From: Symbiodinium natans
Taxonomy: Eukaryota > Sar > Dinophyceae > Suessiales > Symbiodiniaceae
Assembly (NCBI GenBank): GCA_905221605.1
Contig: CAJNDS010000460.1
Span: forward strand, 1-62,000
DNA length: 62,000 nucleotides
Direction: 5' to 3'
Shown here in pieces: positions 27,570 through 37,288 of the stretch (positions within the stretch are counted from its first letter, which is position 1; every line of letters starts with the position of its first letter). Under the pieces are notes generated by a model, which saw only the letters and a list, made by a program, of their open reading frames with translations, had not been told where the DNA came from and ran no database searches. Made by a program: the position numbers and the translations under genes.

Positions 27570-29552
27570 ATGGAAGCCGATGCTGAAGAGCTTCTTGCGA
27601 CTCCAGCAGGCCGTGGGTCAGAACCGGTGCAAGACTGCGCCAGTGCTGGAGCTGAAAGTTCCGGCCCAAGAAGCTTCGAGCAGGCCATGGCATGGCCGAA
27701 TCAGATCGCAGATGACATGGCCAGCCATCATGCCGGCCTCTATGCCAACCTAAGAGGCAGACTGTCAGAGCCCCTTGTCGTCACTACCCACTTCTCCGGG
27801 ATCGGTTGCGCAGAGGTTTGTGTGTCCATGCTGCAGGAAAGGTTTCATTCCGGGTCAAGCCCCCGGGTTCGGTTCTATTCCGCGTGCGAGAGTGATCGTG
27901 AAGCCCGAGCCCTTCTCTTGCATCGTGGCGGCAGTGAGCCTGAGCATGTGTTTGGGGACATACTTTCCAGGATTCCTTTGGACACCCTGCAGCGCTTGCG
28001 GCAGATTCAGTTCGACGCTATCAGTCAGTCAGGGTCTTTATGTGAGCAAGCCCGGGACGAGTGCGGCAGCAACATGTTGGGCATGATGTGCAGGGTGCTT
28101 GACAGCTGTAAGTTCGTGGAGAAGGACTGGTGCTACAAGCACCAAACCAAGTGCTGTCTCAAGCCAACTGTCCCGCCTGGCACGCAGCATGGCGACATCA
28201 CGGGCAGTACTTGTGTAGCGTGGTCGACTCTCAACAAATCAGGTGGCCGCTGGTTGCATGAAAGCACGCTCCCATGCCTTGTATGGATTTACTGGTTGCT
28301 GTGCTCGCAGCCATCTTGGTACCTTCACGAATGCGTTCAAAACTTTGACCACCGCACGCTTGCGGAACTCTTGAAGACAAAGTATTGCACATTCTCGTTT
28401 TGTTCCAGCCCCAGAGATCTAGGCCTGCCTGCAAACCGTTGGAGGAGGTACACTTTCGGTTTCAATGCGCAAAGAATCCTGCTGCATTTGGAAGTGCTTG
28501 ATTCTGAAAATGGAGGAGCTTTTGACACCTTGTGGGAGCAACTCATTGCCCTTGGCAAGCAGGAAGCCGAGGACGAGGAGCAGGCAGCCATGTCAGATGA
28601 TCCTCAGCAACAGGAAGCCACGGGCTCGGAGCAAGGAGCCACAAGAGATGATGAGGATCATCAGCAGCAAGCCGCAGCTGGCGATCTTCCACAGTTGCAA
28701 GAAGAGGAAGAAAATCAAGACAAGGAGAAGGAACTTATGGACATTGCTAGGGAGCGGCTTCAGCGCGACCTTCCTGACATGTACAGTGAGATGTTCAAGC
28801 GACGTGTGTCCACAGGCTGCGAGATGTACTTGCAGGCCCCTCGAAGTCTTGTGGCCCGCTACGTGTCGGAAACCTGCGCTGCGAGAGGTCTTGTCTTTGA
28901 CAGCGATGATGCAGCAGCGGATGGAAGCATGAGCTCCCTCAGTGGGGCTTGTTTTCAAAGGCTGGTGAGCTATAAGAAGACTGTGCAGAAAGCGTGTGAT
29001 CCGGAGCGCTTGCGACAGTTTCCGTGGTTTGTGGTTAACTTGCAGCACACAGCTTCGTTTCAGCCAAACGTTTCTCATATCGTGCCCGCGCTCCTGACAC
29101 AGTCGTGTCTGGTCATGATGCGAGCCAGGCGCGATGATGTGAGCAGTAATCGAACAGTGCAGGTCCCGGCCAGTGACGTTCGATTGGTTCTGCCTCTCGA
29201 CCACTTTGCAATCATGTCGTTCCCAATTACTTTCACTGACAGTTGCAGTTCCCATTCCCCTGGGCATCCTGCCTCGGAATGGGGCAAGTTCTTTCCATGG
29301 TCTGTGTCATGGCTTCTGGAGAACTGCACGAGCAAGGATCTGCGCAAGCTCATTGGCAACGGGATGCATCTGCATGCGCTGGGGTCTGCTTTGGCCTTGA
29401 TGCTTGCAATGTGTGTTCCAATTCGAGAGAATGAAAGCGCCGACGGTCATCTCGCCGCCGCGCAGCCTGCAGAGCCCAGCTCTTCAGCTTCTCAACCAGA
29501 GTGCCAAGCCAGCGACGGACCGCCCAAGTTCAAACGATTGCGCCTTGTGTAG
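27570..29552 (+). CDS. C5-cytosine-methyltransferase-like protein, intronless
   Basis: 660 codons from ATG at 27570. The order of motifs fits a DNA cytosine-5 methyltransferase. Motif I-like THFSGIGCAE is near residues 70-80. A possible motif IV (GSTCVAWST, about 211-219) has the cysteine but Thr-Cys in place of the usual Pro-Cys. A motif VI-like HECVQNF lies at about 254-260, a motif VIII-like LGLPANRWRRYTFGF at about 284-298, and a motif X-like LIGNGMHLHALGSAL at about 594-608. An acidic Gln/Glu-rich insert (about 335-395) and a long region separate VIII from X, where a target-recognition domain would lie. Known: dinoflagellate retrotransposons have captured C5-methyltransferases. Here no reverse transcriptase is adjacent. 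Activity is uncertain because of the altered motif IV. Confidence 0.6.
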   Translation: MEADAEELLATPAGRGSEPVQDCASAGAESSGPRSFEQAMAWPNQIADDMASHHAGLYANLRGRLSEPLVVTTHFSGIGCAEVCVSMLQERFHSGSSPRVRFYSACESDREARALLLHRGGSEPEHVFGDILSRIPLDTLQRLRQIQFDAISQSGSLCEQARDECGSNMLGMMCRVLDSCKFVEKDWCYKHQTKCCLKPTVPPGTQHGDITGSTCVAWSTLNKSGGRWLHESTLPCLVWIYWLLCSQPSWYLHECVQNFDHRTLAELLKTKYCTFSFCSSPRDLGLPANRWRRYTFGFNAQRILLHLEVLDSENGGAFDTLWEQLIALGKQEAEDEEQAAMSDDPQQQEATGSEQGATRDDEDHQQQAAAGDLPQLQEEEENQDKEKELMDIARERLQRDLPDMYSEMFKRRVSTGCEMYLQAPRSLVARYVSETCAARGLVFDSDDAAADGSMSSLSGACFQRLVSYKKTVQKACDPERLRQFPWFVVNLQHTASFQPNVSHIVPALLTQSCLVMMRARRDDVSSNRTVQVPASDVRLVLPLDHFAIMSFPITFTDSCSSHSPGHPASEWGKFFPWSVSWLLENCTSKDLRKLIGNGMHLHALGSALALMLAMCVPIRENESADGHLAAAQPAEPSSSASQPECQASDGPPKFKRLRLV

Positions 29553-29921
29553 TTTGTGCGTCAGTACGTCCATCTTCCTGAAGACTGCGCAGCTTCGCCA
29601 ACTGTGCCAAAACAAGTGCCTGAGGCTTGCTGCTCGTCTGCGAGTGCATTCTGACCACGAGATGTGCTTGTGCAGTGCGGTGGCGCGACCCTCATGCTTC
29701 ATGCCTGAAACCTAGGGTGTCCCAAAACGGAGCCTTGACAGCCCCAAGTTTTGGGGCCCAAAAAGGGGGTCTGTCAATAGAGCATTTGCAAACCTGAAAC
29801 CCAAGCCGCAAGCCCTCATGACATGTTCATTTTGCTTTCATGTTTACGTTTGCATTGAGCTTGGCCCAGGCACAGGTGCTTACTGTTGGTGTTTGGGGGT
29901 GGTGCGCGCTTTGCAGCGGGC
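29553..29921. other. Intergenic spacer
   Basis: No ORF of note and no recognised promoter. It contains a short self-complementary stretch around 29,715-29,770 (CCCAAAAC and GTTTTGGGGCCC). Confidence 0.5.
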
Positions 29922-32519
29922 ATGGACATGGACGGGGACGCAGATTTTCAGTCAGGGCTCCAACCTGAGCAAGTGAAAGCTGAGGACACTCGGGTTGAGG
30001 CTGGGGGTGAAGGGGGGGCGCCATCCCCCAAAAGGCGCCGTGGTCGCCCCAGAAAAGGAGCAAAGGCCAAGCAATCATCCTCAAGCGGGGGCAGCAGGAA
30101 GGTGCGGAAGGCGGCAGGCAAACCAGGGGCCAAAGCTAAAGCGAAGGCGAGGGCCCAGTGTATGGGATGCGCTAAGGTTTTTCCACAATCGGCCATGGCA
30201 AACTTGAGGTATTGCCTCGACGACAAGAAAGTCACAGATCGCATCTACCATGCAGCCAAAGCACAGGGGCAGACGGAATGGATTGCAGATCAGCTCAGCA
30301 CTCTGGAGGGGAGTGTGAAGATCTGTTCTGCGTACAAGGCTCGCTTTCCTGATTGGAAGGACAACAGGACGCAAACGAAAGGCTTCATCACCCAGTACCG
30401 GGAGATGGTGACTGCAGAAAGCGCTGTTTTGCATTCAGCTGACGGCATCATGGCTGATGAGGACAGGTTTTGTACGGAAATGGCGAAGCCTGAACGTGGA
30501 GGTCTGACTTGGAAAGTGGCCTCAGCCAGGTTTCAGAGCCTCTTGGAAAACCCAGCAACGATCAAAGACAAGAAGGATGGGAAAGACAGGGTGAGGTTGG
30601 AAATGGATGACCACGTTCATTTCCAGAACAAGTTCTCGCGTTTGAAGCAGATCCTGACAGCGCACTCTGCTCGCAAGAACGTCAGTGCTGAGGAAATGGA
30701 TGCCATGATGAGCCGCGTCATGTCTGAGCACAACAACTTTGCTGCAAGTGACACAGATCTACACGCCATGGCCCAGTCTATGGCTCTTGGAGCAGGTCGC
30801 AGTGCATCGGCGTTCGATGCCAACATGATGAAGATCGGCGATGTGCTGAGCTCTTTGAAGGAGGAGATGACCACCCCTGAGAAGAGCAAGGCCAAGGCCA
30901 AGGGCTCCGACGAGGAGGACGAGAACGACGATGAGGGCAAGGAGGAGGAGGAGCCAGAGAAGGAGGAGAGATGGCTGGATGTGGATCGGGAGGCTACCAA
31001 GAATGTGCGGTCGGTCAAGGCCTGGGTTCTTGAAGCGAAAAGCAAGTGCGAGAAAGCGTGGTCGACACTGCATGACGCCGAGCATGATGAAGCAACCGCT
31101 GCAGTGAGCGCCCAGGTTAGCCATGATCTGGAAGTTGCTAGAGCCAAGCGCTTGGCAATTGCACATGTGCTTGGGTATAACACCGAGGACGCAAGCCATC
31201 CACCTGCCCACTTGAGTCCAGAGGTCGCGCTGGAGAAGATGAAGTCTTTCGTTGCAGAGTGCAAGGCCCGAGCCTCGCTGCCGCGATCAAGCCCGCTCAA
31301 AGGCAACAATGATGCTCCTGCCAGCCTCGCGCCGCCAGGGCCGACGGCATCTGCTGCCTCTGCTGCTGGTGATCGAGCTCGTTTGGGTCAGGCTCCTCCT
31401 TGCAAAAACTATGCGGATCTGACAACTCTGCAGGACGTGGATGCTATGACACAACGGTTCATGGAGTGTTCCACTAGGGATGAGTTCAAGAAGTTGCAAG
31501 AGGAGTTCAAGCCTGTCAAGAAAGCTTGCCAGGAACTGGTTGGGCTTTGCAACGCCACAGCCAAGGACCTCAAAGGAGCAGTCAAGGCAGCCCAGAAGAG
31601 AAAGGAGCAGGAGGCGGCTACCAAGGGCGGAAAGAGGCGCAAAGTTGCAGCTAACCCGCAAGCAGCAGCGGGTGACAAGGGTGGCATTTTCGAGTTCATC
31701 GCTGAGGGTGATGGCGTGGTCCGGATTCCGGTGGGAAAGATCAGCAACGAGGCCGGTGCCAACAACTTCAAGCAGCCCTTCATGCTGAACATCCCGCAGG
31801 ATTTCGAAGGCTGGCAGGCATTGCTGGTGGAGACGAAGAAGATCGTGGATGACTTCAGGCTCGAGTTTGACTCCTCAGCTTTGCGTGCGACCATCGGCCG
31901 TGCCCAGAAGCCCTTCGACAAGATGAGTGCAGACGCCAACCTTCGTCAGAAGATCGAGAGCGCATTGTTCGACAAGGTGTTCCCGCGCCCAATGCGCTGC
32001 GACATCTCGACCCTCAATGATGACCTCAAGGCCTCCTTGGCCTTGCAATGTTATGGCATTGCCAAAAATACTTGGACATGCGTGCCTGAGAAGGGGCACC
32101 TTCCCACAAGCAGTTTGACGTTGACTGGGTCGGCCATGATGGTCTTGGTCCCAATCCCCCCTGCTTTGGATTTCTTTGCCGAAGAATCCGGCAACCCAAA
32201 GATTCCATTGGCAGAGGTCGCTCATAAGTTGAAGGCCATCTCGAATGAGTCCTTTGCGAAGCTTGTGCAGAAGCTCGACCCTGACGCGAAGATCGCTTAC
32301 GGTACAGTGGGCAGCCGTGATTTGCTTTACATCCCTCCGGGGTGGCTGTCAATCGTGTCTGTGGCCAAAGAGGATGCTTTGGGTTTGAAGCTTCGCGTGG
32401 CCATCGCAGACTTGGTTGAAACCCTGAAGGCTGTGCAAGCAAAGCTGCTTGAGCATTCGTCCAGCAGCCCGGTGCTGGACAGCTTTGTGGCTGCTTTGAC
32501 CCCGGAAGCCAGCAGTTGA
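29922..32519 (+). CDS. 865-aa AT-hook protein, intronless
   Basis: I choose ATG 29922; the frame is open to 29886 but without another ATG. An AT-hook (KRRRGRPRKGAK) lies near residues 38-49, then a Lys/Ala-rich stretch, then a Cys motif (CMGCAKVFPQ, near 80). A long helical region follows, broken by an acidic block (DEEDENDDEGKEEEEPEKEE, near 330-350). Near residues 802-817 is DLLYIPPGWLSIVSV, which resembles the end of a JmjC/cupin barrel (x-YIPPGWxHxV) but lacks the metal-binding histidine. No other JmjC residues are convincing. Probably a nuclear DNA-associated protein. It closes the run of three long intronless genes and is followed by a tandem-repeat array. Confidence 0.6.
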   Translation: MDMDGDADFQSGLQPEQVKAEDTRVEAGGEGGAPSPKRRRGRPRKGAKAKQSSSSGGSRKVRKAAGKPGAKAKAKARAQCMGCAKVFPQSAMANLRYCLDDKKVTDRIYHAAKAQGQTEWIADQLSTLEGSVKICSAYKARFPDWKDNRTQTKGFITQYREMVTAESAVLHSADGIMADEDRFCTEMAKPERGGLTWKVASARFQSLLENPATIKDKKDGKDRVRLEMDDHVHFQNKFSRLKQILTAHSARKNVSAEEMDAMMSRVMSEHNNFAASDTDLHAMAQSMALGAGRSASAFDANMMKIGDVLSSLKEEMTTPEKSKAKAKGSDEEDENDDEGKEEEEPEKEERWLDVDREATKNVRSVKAWVLEAKSKCEKAWSTLHDAEHDEATAAVSAQVSHDLEVARAKRLAIAHVLGYNTEDASHPPAHLSPEVALEKMKSFVAECKARASLPRSSPLKGNNDAPASLAPPGPTASAASAAGDRARLGQAPPCKNYADLTTLQDVDAMTQRFMECSTRDEFKKLQEEFKPVKKACQELVGLCNATAKDLKGAVKAAQKRKEQEAATKGGKRRKVAANPQAAAGDKGGIFEFIAEGDGVVRIPVGKISNEAGANNFKQPFMLNIPQDFEGWQALLVETKKIVDDFRLEFDSSALRATIGRAQKPFDKMSADANLRQKIESALFDKVFPRPMRCDISTLNDDLKASLALQCYGIAKNTWTCVPEKGHLPTSSLTLTGSAMMVLVPIPPALDFFAEESGNPKIPLAEVAHKLKAISNESFAKLVQKLDPDAKIAYGTVGSRDLLYIPPGWLSIVSVAKEDALGLKLRVAIADLVETLKAVQAKLLEHSSSSPVLDSFVAALTPEASS

Positions 32520-32769
32520 TACCCCCTTGTGCAGCTGGCCAGCTCGTGTTTTTGGCCACCATGGCCAGGACATATGAAAGCTAGACATTCCGCTTGGCAA
32601 AACACCTGAAAGGGTTACTGCATCAATGTGTACGCGCGTATTCATTCATGAACCTTGTCCTACATGCAGTGCCAGTCAGCCTTTCAAACTCTTCGAGTTG
32701 CGCTGCCTGCCACACATTATAATGAACTTCGTGCCAGATCCGGCATGAAATCCGCGCGCTGTATATTTT

Positions 32770-33615
32770 CAAAGCAGTCATCGTCTCGTATCTTATCTCC
32801 AAAATCACCCTCAACCCAGTCTGAAGGTTTTCCGCAACCCTTAACCAAAATCGAGCGCCCCGCAAGAAAACGGACAAGCCCTCACAGACTGACAAAACAT
32901 AGGCAAAACCAAGCAGTTATCGCCCCGTATTTTGTCTCCAAAAGCACCCTAAACCCAATCTGCAAGTCCTGCGCAACCCTTAGTCAAAATCGAGCGCCCC
33001 GCAAGAAAACGGACACGTCCTCACATACTGATGAAACATAGGCAAAACCAAGCAGTTATCGCCCCGTATTTTGTCTCCAAAGCACCCTAAACCCTATCTG
33101 CAAGTCCTGCGCAACCCTTAGTCAAAATCGAGCGCCCCGCAAGAAAACGGACACGTCCTCACATACTGACGAAACATATGCAAACCAAGCAGTCGTCGCC
33201 GCGCATTTTTGCCTCCAAAAGCACCCTAAACCCAATCTGCAAGTCCTGCGCAACCCTTAGTCAAAATCGAGCGCCCCGCAAGAAAACGGACACGTCCTCA
33301 CATACTGATGAAACATAGGCAAAACCAAGCAGTTATCGCCCCGTATTTTGTCTCCAAAGCACCCTAAACCCTATCTGCAAGTCCTGCGCAACCCTTAGTC
33401 AAAATCGAGCGCCCCGCAAGAAAACGGACACGTCCTCACATACTGACGAAACATATGCAAAACCAAGCAGTCGTCGCCCCGTATTTTGTCTCCAACAGCA
33501 CCCTAAACCCAATCTGCAGGTTTGCCGCAACCCTTAATCAAAATCGAGTGCCCCACAAGAAAACGGACATGTCCTCACATACTCACAAAACATGTGCAAA
33601 ACCAATATATCACAG
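32770..33615. repeat. Tandem array, ~139-bp unit, about six copies
   Basis: Unit starts (at AAAATCGAG) lie at 32847, 32987, 33124, 33263, 33401 and 33540, i.e. 137-140 bp apart. Units 2 and 4 are nearly identical, as are 3 and 5, giving a higher-order repeat of about 277 bp. Each unit contains CACCCTAAACCC, a telomere-like core. Outer copies are more divergent. Confidence 0.92.
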
Positions 33616-34590
33616 AATCACTCGCTCATGTTTGGAGGACATTTTCGGAGTCTCATTGCAAGCCTTGTTTTGGGCTTCCGATGGCTTTCAGTTGCAGCGC
33701 TTCATTTTATTCTGGAGGTTCGCTTGCCACAATTGTTTTTGGACGCAAGCTGCCAAGTCTCTATAGTACCCCGAAGTTCGCGAAGAAACACCAAAGGTTG
33801 TGAAAGGTATGCTTCTCACTGAAATCTTGATTTTCGTTTTTTTTCTTTCGCTTGGCTCAAGTTTTGGCTCAACCAGAGTCCGTTGGGAAAGGACAGCCCT
33901 CAGTGCGAAGGGTGTTTGGAGTGTTTCTGGCTCAAATTCGCTAAACGAGCTTGCTTTGGTTGGCGATTGTGTTTTATCGCTGTTTGCAAGGCTTTGAGGC
34001 GCTCGACAAACCCAAACCACGCTGAAAAGCATCATTCTGCCAAATCGGCAACCTGCCCCCGGTATCTGTGAACTTTGCCATTTCAGTGAGGAGGAGGCGA
34101 TTTTGGCAGCCCGCCAGGCTTCTAGCTAGCACTGTGGATGTGGTGTACACTGTACACTTGTGTGTGCGTCATACATACACATGTGTTCATACCTTGATGC
34201 GAAAACCCCCCAAAGCATCCTCCTTAGGCGTACGCTGATGAAGAGTGATGTGGCCGACAACACAATATGAAGCTGATGGCTTCTGAAGGGGATGTGGGTA
34301 GCTGAGCGACACACATGCTGTCAGCTCATTTTCACGCGGCTGTCTCGGGAGGGCTTACTTAGCAGGGGTATTGTGGGCCAGCCTGAGTCGAAGCCTTGTT
34401 TACAGTGTTCGAAATCATGCGAGATTGCAGCGCAAAACCTTGTCATCCGTGTGCTGTGCCAACTTCCTGATGACTATGGCCTTGCCCAGCGAATCAATCT
34501 ACGCATAGCTGCGTGGGCCAGGTCTTCATGCACATCGATTCCTACTGCGGAGATCCTGAGGCCACACCGATGCTATCTCATTCCCTCCCT
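33616..34590. other. No clear gene
   Basis: Unique sequence between two tandem arrays. It contains two short strings resembling the 3' part of the dinoflagellate spliced leader (33852-33873) and, at the right, an exon-like + frame (34,350-34,590, including QNLVIRVLCQLPDDYGLAQR). Nothing else recognised. Confidence 0.4.
33852..33873 (+). other. Possible relict spliced-leader pair
   Basis: TTGGCTCAAG is followed at once by TTTTGGCTCAAC. The dinoflagellate spliced leader ends TTTTGGCTCAAG, and retroposed genes can carry tandem truncated copies. The match is short, so this is tentative. Confidence 0.25.
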
Positions 34591-34776
34591 GCTAGAACTG
34601 GTACCAGCTAGGGGAACCATTCAACAATACCCCTAAACCCTAATCAACCCGCTGCTAGTACTCTACCAGCTGGGGAACCGTTCAACAATACCCCCAAACC
34701 CTAATCAACCCGCTGCTAGTGTGGTGGGTACCAGCTAGGGGAACCGTCCAACAATACCCTAAACCCTAATCAACCT
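34591..34776. repeat. Tandem repeat, ~62-bp unit, three copies
   Basis: Each unit contains TACCAGCT, GGGGAACC, CAACAATACCC and CCCTAATCAACC in the same order. The units embed a degenerate telomere motif. Confidence 0.88.
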
Positions 34777-35000
34777 TAAACCCGAATATTATATAGACCC
34801 TTTCGAATATGAATATATATATATATATGTGTGTGTATGTAAACCCTGAACTACCTAGAGGGGTTAGGGGAGTTGAGGGTTTAGGGTTTATGGGTTTAGG
34901 GATAGGGTTTAGGGTTTATTACAGAGTTTAGGGTTTATAGGGTTCTAACAGGGTTATAAGGTTTAGGGTTTACAGGGTTTGGGGTTTAGGGTACTATCTC
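34777..35000. repeat. Telomere-type and AT repeats
   Basis: (AT)n/(GT)n near 34,808-34,840, then degenerate GGGTTTA/GGGTTTATA repeats. Confidence 0.85.
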
Positions 35001-35505
35001 TTCCCTTCTGCCTCGCTCATGAATGGCAGGTGCTGGTCGGCAAAGAGCTCTTGCGAGAAGAAGACCTCCAGGCTCGACTCGCAGGGTGTGCAAGGGAGCT
35101 TGCGTGATGCCAGCATCTACTCTTCCTGGAGAGAGATTTGTTCTTGTTGGTTCTCTGCAGTTCGGATAAACAAGATGGGTTGATTTCGCAACGACGCCAA
35201 TGTTCTTGAACAGTCCCTGCTATATAGAATGCCACTAACGTTCTGCCGCGGCAACAGGTTTCGCTCGAATGGCGTGGGAACGCCGTGCTGCTGCACAAGG
35301 TTCGCCAGCCCTGCCCCCGCCCCCCCCCCCCCCCAGCTTTGCTTGAGGGCTCCTTCCGATCTGCGTTGACATAGTACCTGTGATGGATGTGCTGGGATTT
35401 GGAGCTCGGACCTATTCACAATTGTTGTGGTAGACATGTATCACAGGCGATGGGCGCTTCGAATATGTACATTAGTTATATGTCGCAATTTGATTCAGGG
35501 CTATG
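35001..35505. other. Possible 5' exons, unresolved
   Basis: A + frame near 35,003-35,105 (VLVGKELLREEDLQARLAG) and another near 35,255-35,300 look exon-like and may belong to the methyltransferase-like gene downstream. A C homopolymer lies near 35,318-35,333. Joins could not be settled. Confidence 0.3.
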
Positions 35506-35604
35506 CCAGGACGGGTCAACCGAACCTAGAAAACAATATGTCAATAGAAAGTATGCTGTTGACGTGTTTTTTGGTATAGTGTAGTTTCGGTTGTCGCGTC
35601 CTGG
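35506..35604. mobile_element. Short TIR element, copy 1 (99 bp)
   Basis: Inverted ends CCAGGACGGGTCAACCGAAC and the complement of a near-identical sequence (about 19 of 22 match), with AATATGTCAAT inside. TG flanks both ends. A second copy lies at 42289-42373 inside an intron. Confidence 0.8.
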
Positions 35605-35837
35605 TGTGGGTTGCACTCTTCGATAAGAAGAACACAGTTCCTTCGTTGATGCCATGCCGACGCTGCCGGACTCCTCCTGGCTTGTGCGCCTAGTTCATGT
35701 TGGAGCCCCGAAAGCTTCTTACTTGCAAGGCTTATGAGCGATGACGGCTCTGACACCTAGCCCTAGCAGTCATATAGGTTTGCTTGGTCATTGAGGTCTT
35801 GGTGGCAATAATGCTCTTGTTGACGTGGAGCACACAG

Positions 35838-37288
35838 CTTCCGAAGCACAAGCGGTTTGATCTTCTGGACTTGTTCTCAGGGCAAGGGAATGCATCTGCG
35901 CACTGGTGTCTCGCTTTGATCAGTCTGCTTTCTCTCATGAAGAACAATACAGAGTTCCACCCCCGCCCTCTTTATGAAGATCTCTTGAAGGAAGTCCATG
36001 GGTCACACGGTGGGCACCATCGACATCGAACGAGGCGCCTGCATGGACTTCAACAGCAATGCCGGATTTGCGCTGCTTGGCCCACCTCTGCCGAAGTAAG
36101 GGTGTGTTCTGTTAGACAAAGGGTTGTGTCGGCAAGGTAAAGACCTAACTGAGGTTGGTTTTGTGGATCATTATGAACGAGAAACCTATGGCGATCAACC
36201 TTATGGGTCCACAGTGCTCATCCTGGGGGCTCCCGAACCGTGGAACATCGATGCGAAACTACATTAACTTCAGGGGCATGGAGCAGCATGCTTATGTTGC
36301 CGACGCAAATAAGTTGATCAGCAGGTGCCTGGGATGACAATGGCTGTTCCTTGTTTGTTTGGCTGACACTCAAAGCCTTTCCTCCTAAAGAACCCCAATA
36401 CACCCAGGGTGGTGCTGGCGATTTTGGTAATGACTGCAGCCCACGCAGTCTGGCTGCTCGAGCACCCTGCAACAAGCCTTATCGTTCGCCATGATCGTTT
36501 CGAGTGGCTGTGCAACAGTGTGCTTTACGCTGCTTGAAAGCTTTGAGTAGCTCAGTAGCCAGGATAGGAAAATCGCATTATTCGAGGCACAGCCACTACA
36601 TGCCCCTAAGGTTTATCGCCAGAGCTTTTGGCTCATGCATTGGGGAGGTGGCTCGCCAAAGAGAACAACAATGTTTTCAAACTCGGCTTCAGTAAAGGAG
36701 CTCGACCGCGGAATTTTGTCAAGGAAACACCGCAAGTCCAAACCCATCGTTAAGACTTCTAGATGCCAGGCTGCAACTTAAAAAGAGTCTTTGCGTGACT
36801 CCAGTGATCGTACCCAAAATACGGCAGAGAGGTTTGCGCTTGCCCCGAACGAGGAAGGTATGTCCAGAAGACAACAGGCAAACGATGCTATGTGGGCACC
36901 AGCGAGCTAAAGACGGCTGGGTTTCTTGGCCTAATTCTATAGAGTCCAACCCCTTACTTCAAATCCCCGAAGGTGTCGCCGCCTGAACAGCCATTTCCTG
37001 CTGTCCAGGGTATACCCCATGGAATTTGTCAAGCAAATCTACAATGTCTTTGTCGGCAAGGAGCAAGCGATCGCCTCTTTGCGGAACAAGAATACAGTCC
37101 CTGGCCTCCTCACAAACACAGATCAAGAAATCTTCGCTTCCATGCATCTCGGGGATTGTTGGGAAGATGCGTCTGTCGCTTCTGTTTACTGGTACCTTCG
37201 GCGTGGACAACACCTTGTTATACCGAACACCTGGCAGTCAACAATGGCTGCCTTTGAGCAAGCCCTCAATGCAAAGGTCCACAGCTGA
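35838..37288 (+). CDS. Seven-exon methyltransferase-like gene of a dinoflagellate family
   Basis: Exons: 35838-35905, 35991-36071, 36154-36324, 36408-36519, 36611-36753, 36858-36911 and 37009-37288 (TGA). They total 909 bp, exactly 303 codons, with no stop, which supports every join. Donors are GT, GC, GT, GT, GA and GA; acceptors are AG, mostly followed by G. The product has a SAM-methyltransferase motif I (FDLLDLFSGQGNASAHW), then TVGTIDIERGACMDF, then GPQCSSWGLPNRGTSMRNY, which resembles the motif IV region, then AVWLLEHPATS, WGGGSPKRTTMFSN, YVQKTTGKRCYVG and YWYLRRGQHLVIP. I recognise this order as a family very common in dinoflagellates; its substrate is unknown to me. Upstream exons and the start codon are not resolved. 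It differs from the intronless methyltransferase-like gene at 27570. Confidence 0.75.

Noticed and set aside
32770-33615. CRISPR-like array
   Set aside because: The units are contiguous tandem copies of about 139 bp without short repeats and unique spacers, and the genome is eukaryotic.
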